Below are positions 57,369 to 59,900 of a stretch of DNA of 59,900 nucleotides, piece by piece (positions within the stretch are counted from its first letter, which is position 1; each line of letters starts with the position of its first letter). The notes under the pieces are model-generated. The model had not been told where the DNA came from, did not search any database, and was given only the letters and a program-made list of their open reading frames with translations. Both the position numbers and the translations under genes were made by a program. The DNA comes from Mucilaginibacter kameinonensis (lineage in GTDB: Bacteria > Bacteroidota > Bacteroidia > Sphingobacteriales > Sphingobacteriaceae), in assembly GCF_003675385.1 (NCBI RefSeq), contig NZ_RCWZ01000009.1, forward strand, positions 1-59,900. The letters are read 5' to 3'.

Positions 57369-59345
57369 TTAGTGGGAATAATACTCAATTATGTTGTCTA
57401 CTTCTTTGCGGATTTTCAAAAAATTGGCGTTTAAGATTTTGGACTTATTGCCTTTGAAATCATAGAAGTCCGGCAACTCCCGGTAACCCTTTTCTTCCCG
57501 CTGAATGTCGGCATAATTTAAGTTCACCTTGCAGTGTATATTAGACGTGGTGTACTTACCGGTATAGTCATTACTAACGTCTGCTGCAAGTAATCCAACT
57601 AATTCCCCGGTACCCAACTGGGCAATTTTACCGGCAGGAATAAGAGGGTCGTATTTTTCATTCAGTGATACAGATGTTTTTGAACGGTCGATGCTTAAGC
57701 CTTCGCCAATTTGTTTTTTCTTACCAAACAATCGCTCCAACCAATCTAAAGTTTCTTTATTACGCACTGAACCTGAAAGAACATTGCCAATTACAGCGGT
57801 AATCGTTGTTGCTGTGTCTTTACCTTGTAACTGTTTCAACTGGGGCAACTCCTGCAAGCCTAATAAAACCGCCACTTTATTGCTTCTCGCGGTTGATATT
57901 AGATTTTCTATCTTATGGATAAAGAGGGTAGGGGCTTCATCCGCAATGATGGCAGTAGGTAAATTCCCCTTTGTATTGATTAACCTGGTCAACCGATTTA
58001 CAACAACCGCGTAGCAGGTAGAATTAATATTTTGCGTGGCCGGGCTGTTTGCCAAAATCAATATTGATGGATTTTTAGGGTCACTAATCTTCAAGTTAAA
58101 ATCATCCCCTGAAAATACCCACGCTGTTTCCTCGGTATTTAATCGCGAAATAAAAATCTTCAAAGTTCCGATTTGCCCCTCTAATTGATCATAAGCCTTT
58201 TTTTCAAGTGCCGACCGAAAAGGAGACAATAAGCTTTCCAGTACAGGGAACCGGGTTAAGCATTGAAAAATTTCCTCATAGGTTCTATTAAGAAACGCCA
58301 ATAGATGGGCAAATGTTGAATACTTGCCCTGCTCGTGCCTTGATACAAAGTAAATACATGATGCTAAAAAGTTAACTGCGGATTGCGTAAAGAACTTATC
58401 ACTTCCACCGCTGCTATCGCTCTTTTGCAAGCTTTCTACAATGGCCTCCGCTGTTTCGGATGCATCGGCCAGCGTTTCAATATAATCTGCCCTTAACGGG
58501 TTAATTCGTTTGCTTTTTTCAACTCTATCTAAATTAATAACATTAAATTGGTAGTCCTTAATCTTATCGTTTTGCTTGGCTAATAGATAATGATAATAGG
58601 CGATCTGGCCCAGGTCGGGGAATTTAAAGTCGTAAAGGCACATGGTATATCCCTTAGCTATCATTTGACGAATAAAGGGGTTTACCACTCCAAACGATTT
58701 ACCTGAGCCTGGGGTGCCTATAAGGATGGTGCCTCTAAACGGGTTCACTACATTAATAAAGCCATTATGAACTTTCTTTTTATAATAAAACTGCATGGGT
58801 ATGTTCACCGAATAAGGTGTAACATCAGCTTTAATCGACTGCATAAAACTTTCACCCTCAACGTTCCATTCATCCTTACCAAAACCACTATGAATGATCT
58901 TAGAAATGTTATCCATTGAAGTATGAATAAGTACGGCCCCCACTAAGGAGCTTACTATAAAACCAACGTTATACCATGATGTATAAGGAAAAATATCCTG
59001 GCCGTGTCTGTTAAGAAACCAAATACTCCCAAAAAAGAGCAGTAATCCGACCGTAAGGGGATAAACAATGTGTTTCTTCGGGTCTAAATCAAGCCTTTTT
59101 TTGCTTAATGTGCCAATAGATACCAAGCAGATAATACATAAAATGGCAAACTTGCTGTAGAAAATATTTCTGTAAATAATTAAGTGTGACAGTTTTTCAA
59201 ATAATTGGGCAAAGCCCTTGCCTAACTTTCCTGAAATAAAAATCCGGTCTGCATAAACAAAGATGATTATCTCAAAGAAAATTAACAGGTATACTACAAA
59301 TTGCAGCATACCATGCAGCTTCTGTAATTCCTTTTTTTCTTCCAT
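57369..59345 (-). CDS. VirD4-like type IV coupling protein
   Basis: About 658 aa from ATG 59345. Four N-terminal membrane helices (about 13-32, 66-80, 93-112, 123-142) precede the TraG/VirD4 ATPase with Walker A GTPGSGKSF (210-218) and Walker B IIADEAP (about 466-472). It delivers the relaxase-DNA complex to the secretion channel. The longer frame starts inside a terminator hairpin (59368-59393), so the ATG at 59345 is preferred. Confidence 0.93.
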   Translation of the reverse strand: MEEKKELQKLHGMLQFVVYLLIFFEIIIFVYADRIFISGKLGKGFAQLFEKLSHLIIYRNIFYSKFAILCIICLVSIGTLSKKRLDLDPKKHIVYPLTVGLLLFFGSIWFLNRHGQDIFPYTSWYNVGFIVSSLVGAVLIHTSMDNISKIIHSGFGKDEWNVEGESFMQSIKADVTPYSVNIPMQFYYKKKVHNGFINVVNPFRGTILIGTPGSGKSFGVVNPFIRQMIAKGYTMCLYDFKFPDLGQIAYYHYLLAKQNDKIKDYQFNVINLDRVEKSKRINPLRADYIETLADASETAEAIVESLQKSDSSGGSDKFFTQSAVNFLASCIYFVSRHEQGKYSTFAHLLAFLNRTYEEIFQCLTRFPVLESLLSPFRSALEKKAYDQLEGQIGTLKIFISRLNTEETAWVFSGDDFNLKISDPKNPSILILANSPATQNINSTCYAVVVNRLTRLINTKGNLPTAIIADEAPTLFIHKIENLISTARSNKVAVLLGLQELPQLKQLQGKDTATTITAVIGNVLSGSVRNKETLDWLERLFGKKKQIGEGLSIDRSKTSVSLNEKYDPLIPAGKIAQLGTGELVGLLAADVSNDYTGKYTTSNIHCKVNLNYADIQREEKGYRELPDFYDFKGNKSKILNANFLKIRKEVDNIIEYYSH

Positions 59346-59367
59346 TTTGAATAATTGGGTTAAAAAA

Positions 59368-59393
59368 AAAGATGGCAATTTCTTACCATCTTT
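59368..59393 (-). terminator. Hairpin with long T-run upstream of the coupling protein gene
   Basis: AAAGATGG ... CCATCTTT with a 10-nt loop, followed on the minus strand by nine T residues. A strong rho-independent terminator lying between the small membrane gene (stop 59416) and the coupling-protein start. It would separate the tra operon from the coupling-protein unit, or attenuate it. Confidence 0.78.
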
Positions 59394-59415
59394 ACTTAGC
59401 CGTACCTCTTGTGTG

Positions 59416-59763
59416 TTATATTTTATGTGCGAATACAGAAAAATATACGCCCTTGCTGATCTCGAAAAGCATCAGTGACCAGATAAAGGTTATAATGATT
59501 ACAACAAAAGCTAACAATCTGTTTTTGTTAGATAACTGGTTTAATCGGCTTTTTTTAGATACGAAAGCATTATATAAGACGGAAAGAAGCGTTCCTTCTA
59601 CCATCAATAAACCCAGGGCAATTGTAGCGATTATGACATATGTATTAAATCGGTGCAAGTATGGTTCAGCAATCAGTGAAAGGACAACAAGGGCAATGCC
59701 CCCTACTACATAGCCAAAGTGTGGCAGTCTGATAATTGCGGGTTGCTTTGATACTGTTTGCAT
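59416..59763 (-). CDS. Small polytopic membrane protein of the transfer block
   Basis: 115 aa with three hydrophobic helices (about 17-32, 41-60, 84-104). It lies 8 bp after traO (across the circular junction) and is followed by a terminator. Probably an inner-membrane accessory of the T4SS; family not recognised. Confidence 0.65.
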   Translation of the reverse strand: MQTVSKQPAIIRLPHFGYVVGGIALVVLSLIAEPYLHRFNTYVIIATIALGLLMVEGTLLSVLYNAFVSKKSRLNQLSNKNRLLAFVVIIITFIWSLMLFEISKGVYFSVFAHKI

Positions 59764-59771
59764 GATGCTTA

Positions 59772-59900
59772 TTAATTTAATGGTATTCTTATCCCGGCTT
59801 CAAGGCCAATTCGCCATTTGTCGCGGTGGTCGCCCCAAAATAAAACCTGATTTCTGTTTGTTAATAAAAGGTCAAAGCCTTTGCCAATACTCTGCGCGTA
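59772..59900 (-). CDS. traO: TraO-family protein (C-terminal part, continues at 419-1)
   Basis: The last codons of traO, stopping at TAA 59772-59774. Bases 59824-59900 repeat 1-77, so the unique part here is 59772-59823 (52 nt), which joins base 1 without frame change to give a 156-aa protein. Confidence 0.75.
   Translation of the reverse strand, partial: YAQSIGKGFDLLLTNRNQVLFWGDHRDKWRIGLEAGIRIPLN
59824..59900. repeat. Terminal overlap (right copy)
   Basis: Identical to bases 1-77; assembly overlap of a circular molecule. Counting it once gives about 59,823 bp. Confidence 0.93.

Overview
The window is almost certainly one complete circular conjugative plasmid from a member of the Bacteroidota, most likely Sphingobacteriaceae (Mucilaginibacter/Pedobacter type). 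The last 77 bases (59824-59900) are identical to the first 77, as in a circular contig opened with a 77-base overlap, so the molecule would be about 59,823 bp. One gene, traO, is cut by the artificial ends. The Bacteroidota assignment rests on the TraE-to-TraO transfer gene set of CTnDOT-type elements, TAnnTTTG-like -7 promoter boxes, A/T-rich leaders without strong Shine-Dalgarno sequences, and a Rep_3-type initiator. I saw no rRNA, tRNA, complete insertion sequence or CRISPR array.

Layout. (1) 15.2 kb down to 1, continuing 59.8 down to about 50.5 kb, all minus strand: the mobilization and type IV secretion block. It runs MobC-like protein, MOBP relaxase, ParA/TraA, TraB-like protein, two TraE pilin-like proteins, TraF, TraG (VirB4 ATPase), four related VirB5-like secreted proteins, TraJ, K, L, M, N, O, a small membrane protein, the coupling ATPase, an M23 peptidase, an ArdC-type antirestriction protein, DUF3945-like proteins, a triple zinc-ribbon protein and a lipoprotein. 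(2) 15.4-16.4 kb: non-coding, palindrome-rich, the likely oriT region. (3) 16.4-20.1 kb: a membrane LuxR regulator, a GNAT acetyltransferase, an XRE regulator and parA/parB-like partition genes. (4) 20.1-26.1 kb: a tight six-gene restriction-modification island (vsr, unknown, C5 methyltransferase, PLD/NgoFVII-like nuclease, Z1 ATPase, Mrr). (5) 26.1-31.1 kb: small unknown genes, a serine recombinase and a TraP-like primase. (6) 31.2-33.8 kb: an AT-rich two-gene cassette (DGQHR/DUF262-like plus HEPN-like), a candidate undescribed defence system. (7) 33.9-37.5 kb: DNA-damage genes (DUF72, SRAP/HMCES, UmuC, an aberrant UmuD). (8) 37.5-44.1 kb: small accessory genes, a thymidylate kinase with an in-frame stop, and a Fic protein. 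(9) 44.1-45.9 kb: the replicon, with eleven 18-bp iterons lying 3' of rep. (10) 46-50.5 kb: further single-gene accessory units.

The most unusual feature is not a gene. Eleven intergenic arrays of the symmetric 8-mer TGMTAKCA (TGCTATCA or TGATAGCA) are scattered around the plasmid. The 8-mers sit exactly 44 bp apart (four 11-bp turns), and many arrays end in a 55-bp step (five turns). The 36-bp GC-rich cores between them fall into a few sequence classes that recur in the same order, with whole modules present or absent. Eight of the eleven arrays begin within 10 nt of the stop codon of a minus-strand gene. I know of no described element that fits this.

Together the genes make a self-transmissible replicon: Rep and iterons for replication, ParA plus a small DNA-binding partner for segregation, relaxase/coupling protein/T4SS for transfer, ArdC against host restriction, and a cargo of restriction, putative abortive-infection and SOS mutagenesis functions.
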